A stretch of 64,000 nt of DNA from Candidatus Ornithobacterium hominis (GTDB lineage: Bacteria; Bacteroidota; Bacteroidia; Flavobacteriales; Weeksellaceae), in assembly GCF_951229915.1 (NCBI RefSeq), contig NZ_OX579588.1, forward strand, positions 868,001-932,000, written 5' to 3'. The notes under the pieces are model-generated. The model did not search any database. It was not told the origin of the DNA and worked only from the letters and a program-made list of their open reading frames with translations. This document shows positions 17,589 through 25,144 of this stretch, piece by piece. A program made the position numbers and the translations under genes. Position 1 is the stretch's first letter. Every line of letters begins with the position of its first letter.

Positions 17589-17600
17589 AACGAAAATTAA

Positions 17601-17655
17601 TTAGATTAAAAAGCCTTTTCATCCATTTTGAAATGGCTTTAATCTAATTTTTTTT
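17601..17655 (+). terminator. Intrinsic terminator after lpd
   Basis: TTAGATTAAAAAGCC pairs with GGCTTTAATCTAA across a 19-base loop and is followed by ten Ts. The T-run is shared with the next dispersed palindrome. Confidence 0.8.
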
Positions 17656-17673
17656 AAGGCTTTAAAAATTTTT
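17646..17673. repeat. Dispersed A/T palindrome, intergenic copy
   Basis: Core TTTTTAAGGCTTTAAAAATT fused to the lpd terminator. The remaining 17,674-17,990 shows no recognisable gene or structure. Confidence 0.7.
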
Positions 17674-17996
17674 CTAGAGAAACAGCCCTCCTTAAAAACA
17701 TTTTTTTAACTTATATTCAAAGTAGGGAATAATGTGAATTTAAGACTTTGAAGTTAAAATAAAATGTGAAAAAAAGATTTCCATTTTACCTTGAATAGAG
17801 GAGATGAAAAGAGGAAGAAAAGTAGATATCTCTGATGTTTTAAAATAATTTATATCATTCTTATTCAATGAGTTGATGTTGTATTTACAATTTATGCAAG
17901 CAAAATTATCTCTGCGTAAACAATGACATGAAATTAATCAGAAAAGGGAGAATTTCAGAAAATTTATTAGCCATAACGACAGAAATTGAAATTTAA

Positions 17997-18029
17997 TTTG
18001 GAATTATAAATAATAATTTCTTACATTTG
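17997..18029 (+). promoter_or_regulatory. tRNA-Ser promoter
   Basis: TTTG at 17997-18000, a 21-bp spacer and TACATTTG at 18022-18029, a good Bacteroidota -33/-7 pair 38 bp before the mature tRNA. Confidence 0.65.
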
Positions 18030-18067
18030 CAGTCCGCAAACAAATTAAGTTGTTTACAAAAATTATT

Positions 18068-18152
18068 GGAGAGATGGCAGAGTGGTCGAATGCGGCGGTC
18101 TTGAAAACCGTTGAGGGTCACACCTCCGGGGGTTCGAATCCCTCTCTCTCCG
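18068..18152 (+). tRNA. tRNA-Ser(UGA)
   Basis: An 85-nt class II tRNA. The acceptor stem GGAGAGA pairs with TCTCTCC, discriminator G is at 18152, and CCA is not encoded. The anticodon loop CTTGAAA gives UGA, reading UCA/UCN serine codons. A long variable arm lies between the anticodon and T stems, and GGTTCGAATCC is the T arm. The 3' end is the attachment site of the element that follows. Confidence 0.95.
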
Positions 18153-18154
18153 CA
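18141..18154 (+). repeat. Left attachment repeat (attL) in tRNA-Ser
   Basis: CCTCTCTCTCCGCA, the tRNA 3' end plus two bases, recurs exactly at 34627-34640 beside a tyrosine recombinase gene. The tRNA is kept intact by the left copy. Confidence 0.8.
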
Positions 18155-18163
18155 GTTAAATTA

Positions 18164-18192
18164 CTGAATCCCTTACTGCAAAAGGGGTTCAG
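18164..18192 (+). terminator. Hairpin just inside the element
   Basis: CTGAATCCC pairs with GGGGTTCAG (one G-T pair) around an 11-base loop. It sits 11 bp past the tRNA, so it may terminate the tRNA transcript. The T-run is weak. Confidence 0.45.
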
Positions 18193-18279
18193 CTTGTTTA
18201 ACAAAGTGTAAAAATTAAATTTAGTTACAAATCGTAACAATTTCTGCCCTCAATCTCTTTTGGCGTCGCACTGAATATT

Positions 18280-19275
18280 ATGCGATACAAAAACTACTTT
18301 ACCGAACCGAAAATTAAAGATTATCCTATCCAAAATCCTGATGGAACAAAAGGTAAACGCTGGTATGTATGGTTTAGATTTAATGGAGGAAATCCACACA
18401 GATTCTCTTTAGATATTAATAAGCAAAAAGACTATGATTCAAGGCTTGAAGAAGCAATCGTTTTGAGAGAAGCTTTGAAGAGAAAGCTAGAAAGTGGGTG
18501 GATTCCTGAAAAGAAAAAAGTTGAAAAGAAAAAAGTTGAAATTCCTACATATAATTTCAATCAAGCTCTAGATTTTAGTATAAATAAATTAGAAAACGGC
18601 AAAAAGGTTTTTATCATTTCTATGTATCAGACAATGGGTGCAGGACAAAATCTTCAATTCATTTCTCCAACTCCCGAAAAACTGATAAATGTAAAAGACG
18701 AAAATTCGGAAAATTGGAATACTCAAAATGAAACCGATATAAACGCTATTTACTTAGATAAACCTACACATATTATTCAAAAGATAGACTTGAATTTGAA
18801 TGAAGAAGGTTTTATCAAATATCTATTTCAATTAGAATTTTTAGCACAAGTCGGATCGATTTCAATAAAACAACTAAAACATCAAGTTATTATTGCTTTT
18901 AAACATTTATTAGCATCTTCCAATACAACTATTAAACCCGAAAGTCCAAACAATGGATTTTTGTATAAGAATTATAACATAAAACAGCATTTTTCAAAAT
19001 ATATCATTCAAGCAATTGGACGGATTTGTAGAACAAATTTAAAGTCGCCAAATATTTACATTTATGCAGATAGTGAATTAGATAAGTGCATTTGTGATTT
19101 TGCAGTTGCGGCACATAATACAATTGGTGTAACAGCATTGATATATTTCAAAGCTGCTTTTTGGGGGCCAAAATTGGAAAGTACTAAAATTGAGCAATAT
19201 CGTGGTATTAAACCAGTAAGTCAGGATAATTTATTAAAGACAGAAATATTAATTGACCAAATAGCCATAGGATAA
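18280..19275 (+). CDS. Chimeric protein: integrase arm domain joined to helicase-like C-terminus
   Basis: A 331-residue frame made of two unrelated parts. Residues 1-90 (NYFTEPKIKDYPIQNPDGTK, WYVWFRFNGGNPHRFSLDIN) are the N-terminal arm-binding region of a Bacteroidota phage-type integrase, a common neighbour of tRNA att sites. No recombinase catalytic domain follows. Residues 100-331 instead resemble the end of a superfamily 2 helicase: ISMYQTMGAGQNLQF looks like motif V and QAIGRICRTNLKSPNIYIYA like motif VI, but no Walker A or DEAD box is present. So neither half can be enzymatically complete. It is most simply a deletion fusion. The first part has a near-identical but frameshifted second copy at 34.8-35.0 kb. 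Confidence 0.6.
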   Translation: MRYKNYFTEPKIKDYPIQNPDGTKGKRWYVWFRFNGGNPHRFSLDINKQKDYDSRLEEAIVLREALKRKLESGWIPEKKKVEKKKVEIPTYNFNQALDFSINKLENGKKVFIISMYQTMGAGQNLQFISPTPEKLINVKDENSENWNTQNETDINAIYLDKPTHIIQKIDLNLNEEGFIKYLFQLEFLAQVGSISIKQLKHQVIIAFKHLLASSNTTIKPESPNNGFLYKNYNIKQHFSKYIIQAIGRICRTNLKSPNIYIYADSELDKCICDFAVAAHNTIGVTALIYFKAAFWGPKLESTKIEQYRGIKPVSQDNLLKTEILIDQIAIG

Positions 19276-19331
19276 ATAAAAATATTTTTTCAATTATCTT
19301 TTTCTTATACATAATTCCAATTGGTATATTA

Positions 19332-19838
19332 TTGTTTGTAATGATGTTCTATTTTGTTGAAGTAAACCCAGTTAAATTTAACAATAATATAGAAAACAGA
19401 TTTTTTTCATTTGTTCCTCAAGGGTGGGCTTTCTTTACAAGAAGCCCACGTGAGGCACAAATAATATTGTATAAGAAAAATGATGAAAACAAATATGAAG
19501 AAATTAATCAAAGACACGCAAATATTTACAATTTATTTGGTTTAAATAGAAAACCTTCTAAAATTTTAGGAGAATTACAATTTGCAAAAAAAGAGATACC
19601 CAAAAAACTTTACTATGACACTATATTCAACTATCAAACAAACCATATTATTGAAGATGTAAATAAACTAAAGCCTTTTTATTTTGAAAATAAAATGTAC
19701 GACCCAATTTTGTGTGGTGATTATATTGTTGTTTATCAAAAAGCTGTTCCGTGGGCTTGGTCAAAAAATATTCATAAAATAAATATGCCTTGTAAAATGA
19801 TAAAAATAAACTTTATATGCACAAAGAATTCAAGATAG
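19332..19838 (+). CDS. sdpA: SdpA-family antimicrobial peptide system protein
   Basis: A 168-residue frame containing SFVPQGWAFFTRSPREAQII, the hallmark of SdpA, and ending with DYIVVYQKAVPWAWSKNIHK. In Bacillus SdpA and SdpB are needed to mature the SdpC killing peptide. The start is uncertain. The first listed codon is TTG, yet a membrane helix (IIFFLYIIPIGILL) is encoded in frame just upstream with no ATG, GTG or TTG before it. The original N-terminus was therefore probably lost, or is read from a rare codon, at the junction with the upstream chimera. It overlaps sdpB by 22 bp. Confidence 0.7.
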   Translation: MFVMMFYFVEVNPVKFNNNIENRFFSFVPQGWAFFTRSPREAQIILYKKNDENKYEEINQRHANIYNLFGLNRKPSKILGELQFAKKEIPKKLYYDTIFNYQTNHIIEDVNKLKPFYFENKMYDPILCGDYIVVYQKAVPWAWSKNIHKINMPCKMIKINFICTKNSR

Positions 19839-20722
19839 AAAATCGAATTAGATTACTGACAGAAAAATATAGTCCATTCACTAATGTTGTTGGACTGTCT
19901 CGTTCATTATTAGCACTTGGATTATTGCTAACCTTACTTTCAACTGATATTAATACTTTAGTCCATAAGTATAATGATGGTAATTTAGTTAATCCATTAC
20001 TAAATGAATCAGTAGCTCTAAATAAATACAATTTCTTCATACTATTTGGCTACGACCATTTGAATTTAATGAAGTATTTAGCTATCATCATTTTAGCGAT
20101 TGTAATTTCTGGCTTTTGGTTTAAAATCACATCTTTTTTGCATTGGTGGATAGCAATTAGTTTTCTTTACTTTTCATCAATAATTGATGGTGGAGATCAA
20201 ATTAATGCAGTAATAAGTTTGATGTTGATACCTGTTTTATTATTTGATAAAAGAAAGAATCACTGGGAAAAAATGAATAATGAAATATCTGTAAGAGGTA
20301 TAATTCCAATTATTACAATTTGGATTATTAGATTACAGGTTGCTTTAATTTATTTTCAGGCTTCTGTTGGTAAATATTTTGTTCCTGAATGGGCAGATGG
20401 TACAGCAATATATTACTGGTGGAATCATACAGTTTTTGGTATGCCTATAATTATCTCAAACAGTATTAATTTTGCTTTAAGTAACTCTTTTGTTGTATCA
20501 TTCATAACATATTCTGTTTTGATACTCGAAATATTAATTTTTCTTGGTTTAACCGCTAATTTAAAATATCGTAAAATAATTTTATTTATAGGAATATTTT
20601 TTCATTTTTCAATAATTATTTTCCACGGCATATTTTCTTTCTTTTTTTCTATAACTGCTTGTTTAATTTTATTTCTCTATCCTACATACCAAAACATTAA
20701 TTTTAAAAAATATTTATTATGA
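19817..20722 (+). CDS. sdpB: SdpB-family (HTTM-like) membrane protein
   Basis: A 301-residue polytopic membrane protein related to SdpB and the HTTM (vitamin K-dependent carboxylase-like) fold. The start is KEFKIENRIRLLTEKYSPFT, with helices at VGLSRSLLALGLLLTLL, YLAIIILAIVISGFWF, LIYFQASVGKYFVPEWADGT (a conserved region), VLILEILIFLGLTANL and ILFIGIFFHFSIIIFHG. In Bacillus it acts with SdpA on pro-SdpC. It is translationally linked to its neighbours on both sides (overlap with sdpA, ATGA with the next gene). Confidence 0.75.
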   Translation: MHKEFKIENRIRLLTEKYSPFTNVVGLSRSLLALGLLLTLLSTDINTLVHKYNDGNLVNPLLNESVALNKYNFFILFGYDHLNLMKYLAIIILAIVISGFWFKITSFLHWWIAISFLYFSSIIDGGDQINAVISLMLIPVLLFDKRKNHWEKMNNEISVRGIIPIITIWIIRLQVALIYFQASVGKYFVPEWADGTAIYYWWNHTVFGMPIIISNSINFALSNSFVVSFITYSVLILEILIFLGLTANLKYRKIILFIGIFFHFSIIIFHGIFSFFFSITACLILFLYPTYQNINFKKYLL

Positions 20723-21162
20723 TTAAAAAAAACATCTTAATAGTTTTCTTAATATCTGTTTCAATTTTAATTCTGAATTGTTATTTCGTTTTTACAAATT
20801 ATGATAATATTTCAAATGAAATTATCACTCATATTGACATCACAGGAAAACCAAATGGTTATGGAAATAAAGTAAATTTAATTTATGCAATGCTTGCTAA
20901 TTTTTTATTAATATTTATTATTTTTTTGGGCATCAAATATCCCAAATATGCAAATTATCCAATCGAGATAAATAATAGAAATAGGAAAACTGCATATCAA
21001 AAAATGCAAATGTTTTTAGCTATTATTTCAATAATTACATCACTAGCTTTTTCATATATGGTTTTTTTAGCAGTAGGTAAACAAGAATCAATGATTTACA
21101 TCATTCTATATAGTATTATTTCAACTTTAACTATTTTATTTTATTTCAAAACTAATGAATAA
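20719..21162 (+). CDS. DUF1648-type membrane protein, SdpI-like
   Basis: A 147-residue membrane protein with the DUF1648 signature HIDITGKPNGYGNKVNLIYA after the first helix and three further helices. DUF1648 is the N-terminal module of SdpI, the immunity protein against the SdpC toxin. Its location directly behind sdpAB (4-bp overlap) makes immunity a reasonable inference. It is shorter than Bacillus SdpI and lacks the second SdpI module. An alternative is a generic membrane protein of the operon. Confidence 0.6.
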   Translation: MIKKNILIVFLISVSILILNCYFVFTNYDNISNEIITHIDITGKPNGYGNKVNLIYAMLANFLLIFIIFLGIKYPKYANYPIEINNRNRKTAYQKMQMFLAIISIITSLAFSYMVFLAVGKQESMIYIILYSIISTLTILFYFKTNE

Positions 21163-21373
21163 ATTTATTGTTTTTTATGACAATTGGTGTCCAAACTGCA
21201 ATAGATTTAAAAATTTTATAAAAAAAGTGGACTCGCTAAATTTAATTTTCTTTAAAGAACTAAGAAACAATATAGAAAATGAAACTTTTTTTAAATTAAG
21301 AGAGGATAAAGACTTGAAACATATTGAAATTGATAATAATCAATCCCAAGATGAATTTTCAAAAAAAGCATGA
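21155..21373 (+). CDS. DCC-family thiol oxidoreductase, truncated
   Basis: Seventy-two residues beginning NKFIVFYDNWCPNCNRFKNF, the CxxC start of DUF393/DCC proteins, which are usually 110-140 residues with a C-terminal Leu-Tyr-Arg-rich part. Here the frame stops after QSQDEFSKKA, so the C-terminal half is missing. DCC proteins are often encoded beside HTTM/SdpB-like proteins and may handle disulfides in the peptide or enzyme. It overlaps the previous gene by 8 bp. Confidence 0.55.
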   Translation: MNKFIVFYDNWCPNCNRFKNFIKKVDSLNLIFFKELRNNIENETFFKLREDKDLKHIEIDNNQSQDEFSKKA

Positions 21374-21505
21374 GAAGATAAAATTAAACAAACTTCTATA
21401 AGAAAAATATTCATAAAATAAAAACTATTTGTTTTTTTTCTGTCTATATAATTTTGTGATGTTCTAAAAAGATTTAGAATGTAAGGGATAAGCTTTTAGC
21501 TTAAT

Positions 21506-21534
21506 AAAGGAGCGTTTAATACGCTCCTTTTTAT
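21506..21534. terminator. Terminator of the sdp-like operon
   Basis: Perfect 9-bp stem AAAGGAGCG / CGCTCCTTT, 7-base loop and T-rich tail. It also faces the convergent operon on the minus strand. Confidence 0.85.
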
Positions 21535-21543
21535 ATAGTGCAT

Positions 21544-21934
21544 TTAATAATTTTTTAGATATTCTTCAATCCTTGTTTCAATATCTTCTTTTAATCCACG
21601 TTTGCGATTCAAAAGAGATTTATTTTTCTGTAAGGTCAAAAGCTCTTGAATCAACTCAAAATTCTGTGGGTTCTTCTCACAAGATTTTTTAAGCAATTCC
21701 AATTCTTTTTTCCTTTTTCTCGTTTTGGTCTTGAATATATTGCAAGTTTTTCAATATTTGTTCTTCTGACAAGATTAGATTGTTACTTACACCATTGATT
21801 AGGTCTAAAGTACCTTCTTCCTTTAAGTTAAATTCCATTATGGAATCTTCTAAAGGTTGACCTTCAAACAAGTCAGTTATAGACTTTATGGCGTCTTGTT
21901 GGTATTGTAGGTTAGAATCAAACGTTAACTTCAT
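21544..21934 (-). pseudogene. Type III restriction Res N-terminus, frameshifted and truncated
   Basis: The first frame (81 residues, KLTFDSNLQYQQDAIKSITD ... NNLILSEEQILKNLQYIQDQ) is the N-terminus of a type III restriction endonuclease Res subunit. It stops at 21689. In another frame, reached by a one-base slip in the A-run GGAAAAAAG, the coding continues KKELELLKKSCEKNPQNFEL through NRKRGLKEDIETRIEEYL to 21544, a coiled tail I cannot place. The helicase and nuclease domains (about 800 residues) are absent. The ATG overlaps the stop of the DUF4276 gene (ATGA), so it is the last gene of that operon. Confidence 0.55.
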
Positions 21935-22602
21935 TGTTTCACTTTTTCAATTAATTTTTCTACCCATTTACCGAATCTTGGACATTTTGCTAACACTACA
22001 TCAATACCTGCTTCTTCAATTATCATTATCCCATCATTAACTTTATTATAACCTTTAATTAGTTGGTTGTTTTTAAGGCGTTTTGAAGGTGCTGTCTGAG
22101 GACTGTCGTTAATATCTTCTGGGTTCGGGTATGTTGCCATTACCTGTTCTATTTCATAGAATTTGGCATCGTGTTCTGAATACAAAGCTCTGATAGCATC
22201 AATTGAGGAAAAAACCAAAGCTTCAAATTCGTGAAGTTGTATGTATGGTAGTAAATTTGGAAAAGATTTACCTTTTTCAGTTTCTATGTCTTCAATAATC
22301 GCTGTTTCCAAAAAAGATAAGCGTTCATCTTTATTCACAATTCTCTTAGCATCTTCATATTTCGGAAAATCTTTAGGTAAGGCGTAAAAATCAATTATTG
22401 TGGAAACCAAAACATTGTTTTCATAAACACAATTAATCAAATCGGTTTTTATATGCTGATATTTCGTTAATCCTCCTTTTGTATGTTTTATTTTAAAACA
22501 ATCTACACTTTGCAATCCCTTTGTATATAGATAAGGACTTAATACTTTATCGATAAATTCTTTTTCAGTATCACCTTCTACAATAATCAATAATCTTTTC
22601 AT
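21931..22602 (-). CDS. DUF4276 (Toprim-like) protein
   Basis: A 223-residue protein with the start RLLIIVEGDTEKEFIDKVLS, where the Glu of VEGDTE corresponds to the Toprim-type metal glutamate. Other conserved parts are VSTIIDFYALPKDFPKYEDA, PYIQLHEFEALVFS and NDSPQTAPSKRLKN. The family usually sits behind an AAA ATPase, as here (4-bp overlap). Such ATPase/Toprim pairs resemble OLD, PARIS and related defence systems, in which the Toprim part is the toxic effector. It also overlaps the Res remnant, suggesting the pair was carried inside a type III RM operon. Confidence 0.75.
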   Translation of the reverse strand: MKRLLIIVEGDTEKEFIDKVLSPYLYTKGLQSVDCFKIKHTKGGLTKYQHIKTDLINCVYENNVLVSTIIDFYALPKDFPKYEDAKRIVNKDERLSFLETAIIEDIETEKGKSFPNLLPYIQLHEFEALVFSSIDAIRALYSEHDAKFYEIEQVMATYPNPEDINDSPQTAPSKRLKNNQLIKGYNKVNDGIMIIEEAGIDVVLAKCPRFGKWVEKLIEKVKQ

Positions 22603-23669
22603 AGTGGCTGTCCTTTAATGATACTTTTCGTCCATAATTCACCTATAGAATAATCTTCTATCCAATTGCTTAGCCCATCTTTATCTAATCTTTTGAAAAC
22701 AGATTGGTTATCTTCTTTATCAACTGTAATTATGTCTTCTGCTTCAAAGTTATTCAGCAGTGTTACAGATTGAGTAGAAACGATAATTTGACAGTCTTTT
22801 GCAACAGCAGATTTTATTAAACCTGAAAGTTTATTTATAGCAGTTGGATGTAATCCTAATTCAGGTTCGTCAATGATAATAACCTTAGGCAATCTAGGTT
22901 GCATCAATAAGGTAACCAATGCTATATAACGTAAACTACCATCAGATAAGTGATTGGCATTAAAATAAGTTTCAGGATGCTCTTTTTCCGTCCATTCTAA
23001 AAGAATTTTTTCTTCATCCAAAAAAGCAGGCGAGAGATTAAACCTATCAAAAAATGGAACAACCGATTGAATGGTTCTTTCAATTCGCTTGAAATTCATT
23101 GGGTGTTTCTCTTGTAAATAATAAAGGTAAGCTGGTAGATTGCCACCATCTTCTTTTAAAATCCTATTATCATTTGTATTTGCTTTGGTTCGTAAAGGTG
23201 CAGAACTACTGGTATCGTGAAAATGATATATTTTATAGCTTTCAAGGTGTTCACTTAGGTATTTGTTTCTTTGAGTTGACGAGCATTTTATCTGACTTTC
23301 TTTGATATTTTCATCATAAAAAGATTTCTTGTAATTAGTTGGATAATTTAATATACTATCCTCTTTTCCGATGAAGAAAGTACCATTATCTGTCGGTAAC
23401 AAATTAAATGCATAAGCATTATTACCAAAATCTAAATAGCCTTTAATTTCATTTGTGTTTTTTCTACCATAATGTAGCAAGTTGTCCACACCACTTTTTA
23501 ATGAGTATTGCTGAAGTCTTTGCTCATAAATATTATTGACCAACTTGAAAAAAGAAATAAAATTGGATTTACCAACGCCATTTGAACCTATCAAAATATT
23601 TATTGGACTTAGTTTTAAATCCATTTTTTTGATAGACTTATATCCTTCTATTTTAATATTTTGAAGCAT
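22599..23669 (-). CDS. AAA_21-type ABC-like ATPase
   Basis: A 356-residue ATPase. Walker A is ILIGSNGVGKSNFISFFKL at residue 27, the ABC signature LSDGSLRYIALVTLL is near 243, and Walker B KVIIIDEPELGLHPTAINKL near 267. The H-loop-like residue lies in CQIIVSTQSVTLLNN. This is the RecF/OLD-like architecture without a fused Toprim domain; that function is supplied by the DUF4276 partner encoded immediately downstream. It is probably a defence sensor that holds or releases the partner. An ATP-dependent SMC-like role in repair is the alternative. Confidence 0.85.
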   Translation of the reverse strand: MLQNIKIEGYKSIKKMDLKLSPINILIGSNGVGKSNFISFFKLVNNIYEQRLQQYSLKSGVDNLLHYGRKNTNEIKGYLDFGNNAYAFNLLPTDNGTFFIGKEDSILNYPTNYKKSFYDENIKESQIKCSSTQRNKYLSEHLESYKIYHFHDTSSSAPLRTKANTNDNRILKEDGGNLPAYLYYLQEKHPMNFKRIERTIQSVVPFFDRFNLSPAFLDEEKILLEWTEKEHPETYFNANHLSDGSLRYIALVTLLMQPRLPKVIIIDEPELGLHPTAINKLSGLIKSAVAKDCQIIVSTQSVTLLNNFEAEDIITVDKEDNQSVFKRLDKDGLSNWIEDYSIGELWTKSIIKGQPL

Positions 23670-23671
23670 AG

Positions 23672-23776
23672 CTATATTGTTTTAAATTCTATACCTGCAT
23701 CTTTCATTTGCAAAGAGGCATTTGTTTTTAATTGGTCTATTATTTCGTCAATTATATTTTGTATAAATTTTGCCAT
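23672..23776 (-). CDS. Micro-ORF heading the AAA/DUF4276 operon
   Basis: A 34-residue frame (MAKFIQNIIDEIIDQLKTNA ... AGIEFKTI) starting at ATG 23776 and stopping 2 bp before the ATPase ATG. The amphipathic helix content and tight spacing suggest it is translated, as a leader peptide or the stub of a lost upstream gene such as a methylase. I do not recognise a family. Confidence 0.35.
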   Translation of the reverse strand: MAKFIQNIIDEIIDQLKTNASLQMKDAGIEFKTI

Positions 23777-23829
23777 AATTTCAGTTCACAAATGTAATTA
23801 ATTAATCAATAGCTTCTCGCTTTGTTTGT

Positions 23830-24060
23830 TTATGGTTTAAAATAACATTCTATTATTGCTTCATTAATTAAATCTTTCATACTTTTTTCTTTTTCAATTG
23901 ATAAAAGCTTTAATTTTTTCAAAATATCTATATCAATATAGAGAGAAAATGCCTTTTCATTTTTCATTACACTCTCTTTCACAGGTTTCACTTCCTGCTT
24001 TTTTGGTTCTATTTTCTTTACTTGAGCTTGTTTTATCAAGCTGCTTAAATCTTTTTTCAT
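23830..24060 (-). CDS. Small partition-type DNA-binding protein
   Basis: A 76-residue basic protein encoded 33 bp behind parA. The N-terminal part is Lys-rich and disordered (SSLIKQAQVKKIEPKKQEVK). The C-terminal part (AFSLYIDIDILKKLKLLSIE, KSMKDLINEAIIECY) looks like a ribbon-helix-helix: a beta-strand, then two helices. This matches the small centromere-binding partner of ParA in type Ib plasmid partition systems. Copies of a 15-bp AT palindrome around the operon are candidate binding sites. Confidence 0.65.
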   Translation of the reverse strand: MKKDLSSLIKQAQVKKIEPKKQEVKPVKESVMKNEKAFSLYIDIDILKKLKLLSIEKEKSMKDLINEAIIECYFKP

Positions 24061-24078
24061 ATAAAATCTTTTTTCTAA

Positions 24079-24101
24079 TATATAAATATATATTTATATA
24101 A
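24079..24101. repeat. AT-rich palindromic site 1
   Basis: TATATATTTATATAA (24087-24101) overlaps its own inverse with one mismatch, forming a palindrome between parA and the small partner gene. It is a candidate partner-binding site. Confidence 0.5.
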
Positions 24102-24669
24102 TCATATTAAGGATTTCTTCAGTTAGATTATCAATGTGATCTTGAGCTTTAGAATCTAAAGTATCAACTAGAATAGACCGTGTAAATGAAACCAAATCCT
24201 GAATTTTTGTTTCTGCTATTTTTATATTGAAGGTTTTCATTTCATTTACAATATCTTGTGTAATCGTCGTATTATGTTTAATAAGATTAAACACAATAAG
24301 GGCATTATCTTGTTTTTTCGCTTCTGTTATTAAATCTATTGTTCCTTTTATTGCAAATAAATCTAAAATCCCAGCACGTGTAGGAACAACGATTATATCT
24401 GAAACTTCAAAAATTTTAGTCAAGTTGGTTGCTAAATATGGTGGCGTATCAACTAATACGAAATCATAGTCTAATTCTGGCAATTCTTCAGGTAGAACAT
24501 TTTCTAAGATGTCAAAATACACCATATCTGATACCTGTGATAAACTACCCTGTTTATCATAATCAACAATACAAACATTTGCTGATTCATATATTTTTTT
24601 TGCAACATTGAATGCTAGGGTTGATTTACCAACGCCCCCTTTTTGATGTGAAAATGTAATAATAGACAT
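24094..24669 (-). CDS. parA: ParA-family partition ATPase
   Basis: A 191-residue ParA/MinD-like ATPase without an N-terminal DNA-binding domain (type Ib). The deviant Walker A is FSHQKGGVGKSTLAFNVAKK, followed by NVCIVDYDKQGSLSQ and Walker B FVLVDTPPYLA. It segregates plasmids or integrative elements. With the ribbon-helix-helix gene behind it and vapD nearby, it suggests that this part of the element derives from a plasmid. The start MSIITFSHQKGG is family-like. Confidence 0.88.
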   Translation of the reverse strand: MSIITFSHQKGGVGKSTLAFNVAKKIYESANVCIVDYDKQGSLSQVSDMVYFDILENVLPEELPELDYDFVLVDTPPYLATNLTKIFEVSDIIVVPTRAGILDLFAIKGTIDLITEAKKQDNALIVFNLIKHNTTITQDIVNEMKTFNIKIAETKIQDLVSFTRSILVDTLDSKAQDHIDNLTEEILNMII

Positions 24670-24711
24670 ATTTAGATAATTATATATTTATACAAATATA
24701 GAATTAATTAT

Positions 24712-24726
24712 TTATATAAATATATA
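24712..24726. repeat. AT-rich site 2
   Basis: TTATATAAATATATA, exact copy of the 15-bp unit, 43 bp upstream of the parA start. Probable operator/parS element. Confidence 0.5.
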
Positions 24727-24931
24727 TTATTAAATTTTATTTTGCTCCTAGGGCTCTAGTAGAAAAATAATATTAACGTTATATAAGTTAATAACAGAAA
24801 AAATAAAATGATAATAAATTATAAAAATCAACAAATTGTTTTTAAACACTTTGGATAAAAGAACAAAAAAAATAGTATTCTATAAAATATTGCAAATTAC
24901 TATGATATAAATATTAAAATCTTTTCTGTAA

Positions 24932-24946
24932 TTATATAAATATATA
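24932..24946. repeat. AT-rich site 3
   Basis: Third exact copy of TTATATAAATATATA. The region 24,727-24,931 between copies 2 and 3 has no clear gene and might hold an origin. Confidence 0.5.
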
Positions 24947-24974
24947 ATTGTTTATTTATATATTAGCTTTAATA

Positions 24975-25130
24975 ATGTTTGGATACATTGTATTTTTAAC
25001 TAAATTTGATTTATTTATGAAAAATCTATTTCAAGAAACAGTTAGGGAAGCTTATCAAGCTTATAAAATTTGTAACCCCATGGGATTAAGAAATACTGTA
25101 ATGAATCAAATTAATGAACTAAATAAATAA
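24975..25130 (+). CDS. Possible small protein, 51 aa
   Basis: A short frame (MFGYIVFLTKFDLFMKNLFQ ... CNPMGLRNTVMNQINELNK) ending 14 bp before a lipoprotein gene on the same strand. It has a hydrophobic N-terminus. I do not recognise it. Codon use is not distinctive in this AT-rich region, so it may be chance. Confidence 0.3.
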   Translation: MFGYIVFLTKFDLFMKNLFQETVREAYQAYKICNPMGLRNTVMNQINELNK

Positions 25131-25144
25131 TAAAATAAATTAAA

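Noticed and set aside
17674..17990. Gap before tRNA-Ser searched for another tRNA, sRNA or relic
   Set aside because: No cloverleaf, hairpin terminator or recognisable peptide in any frame.
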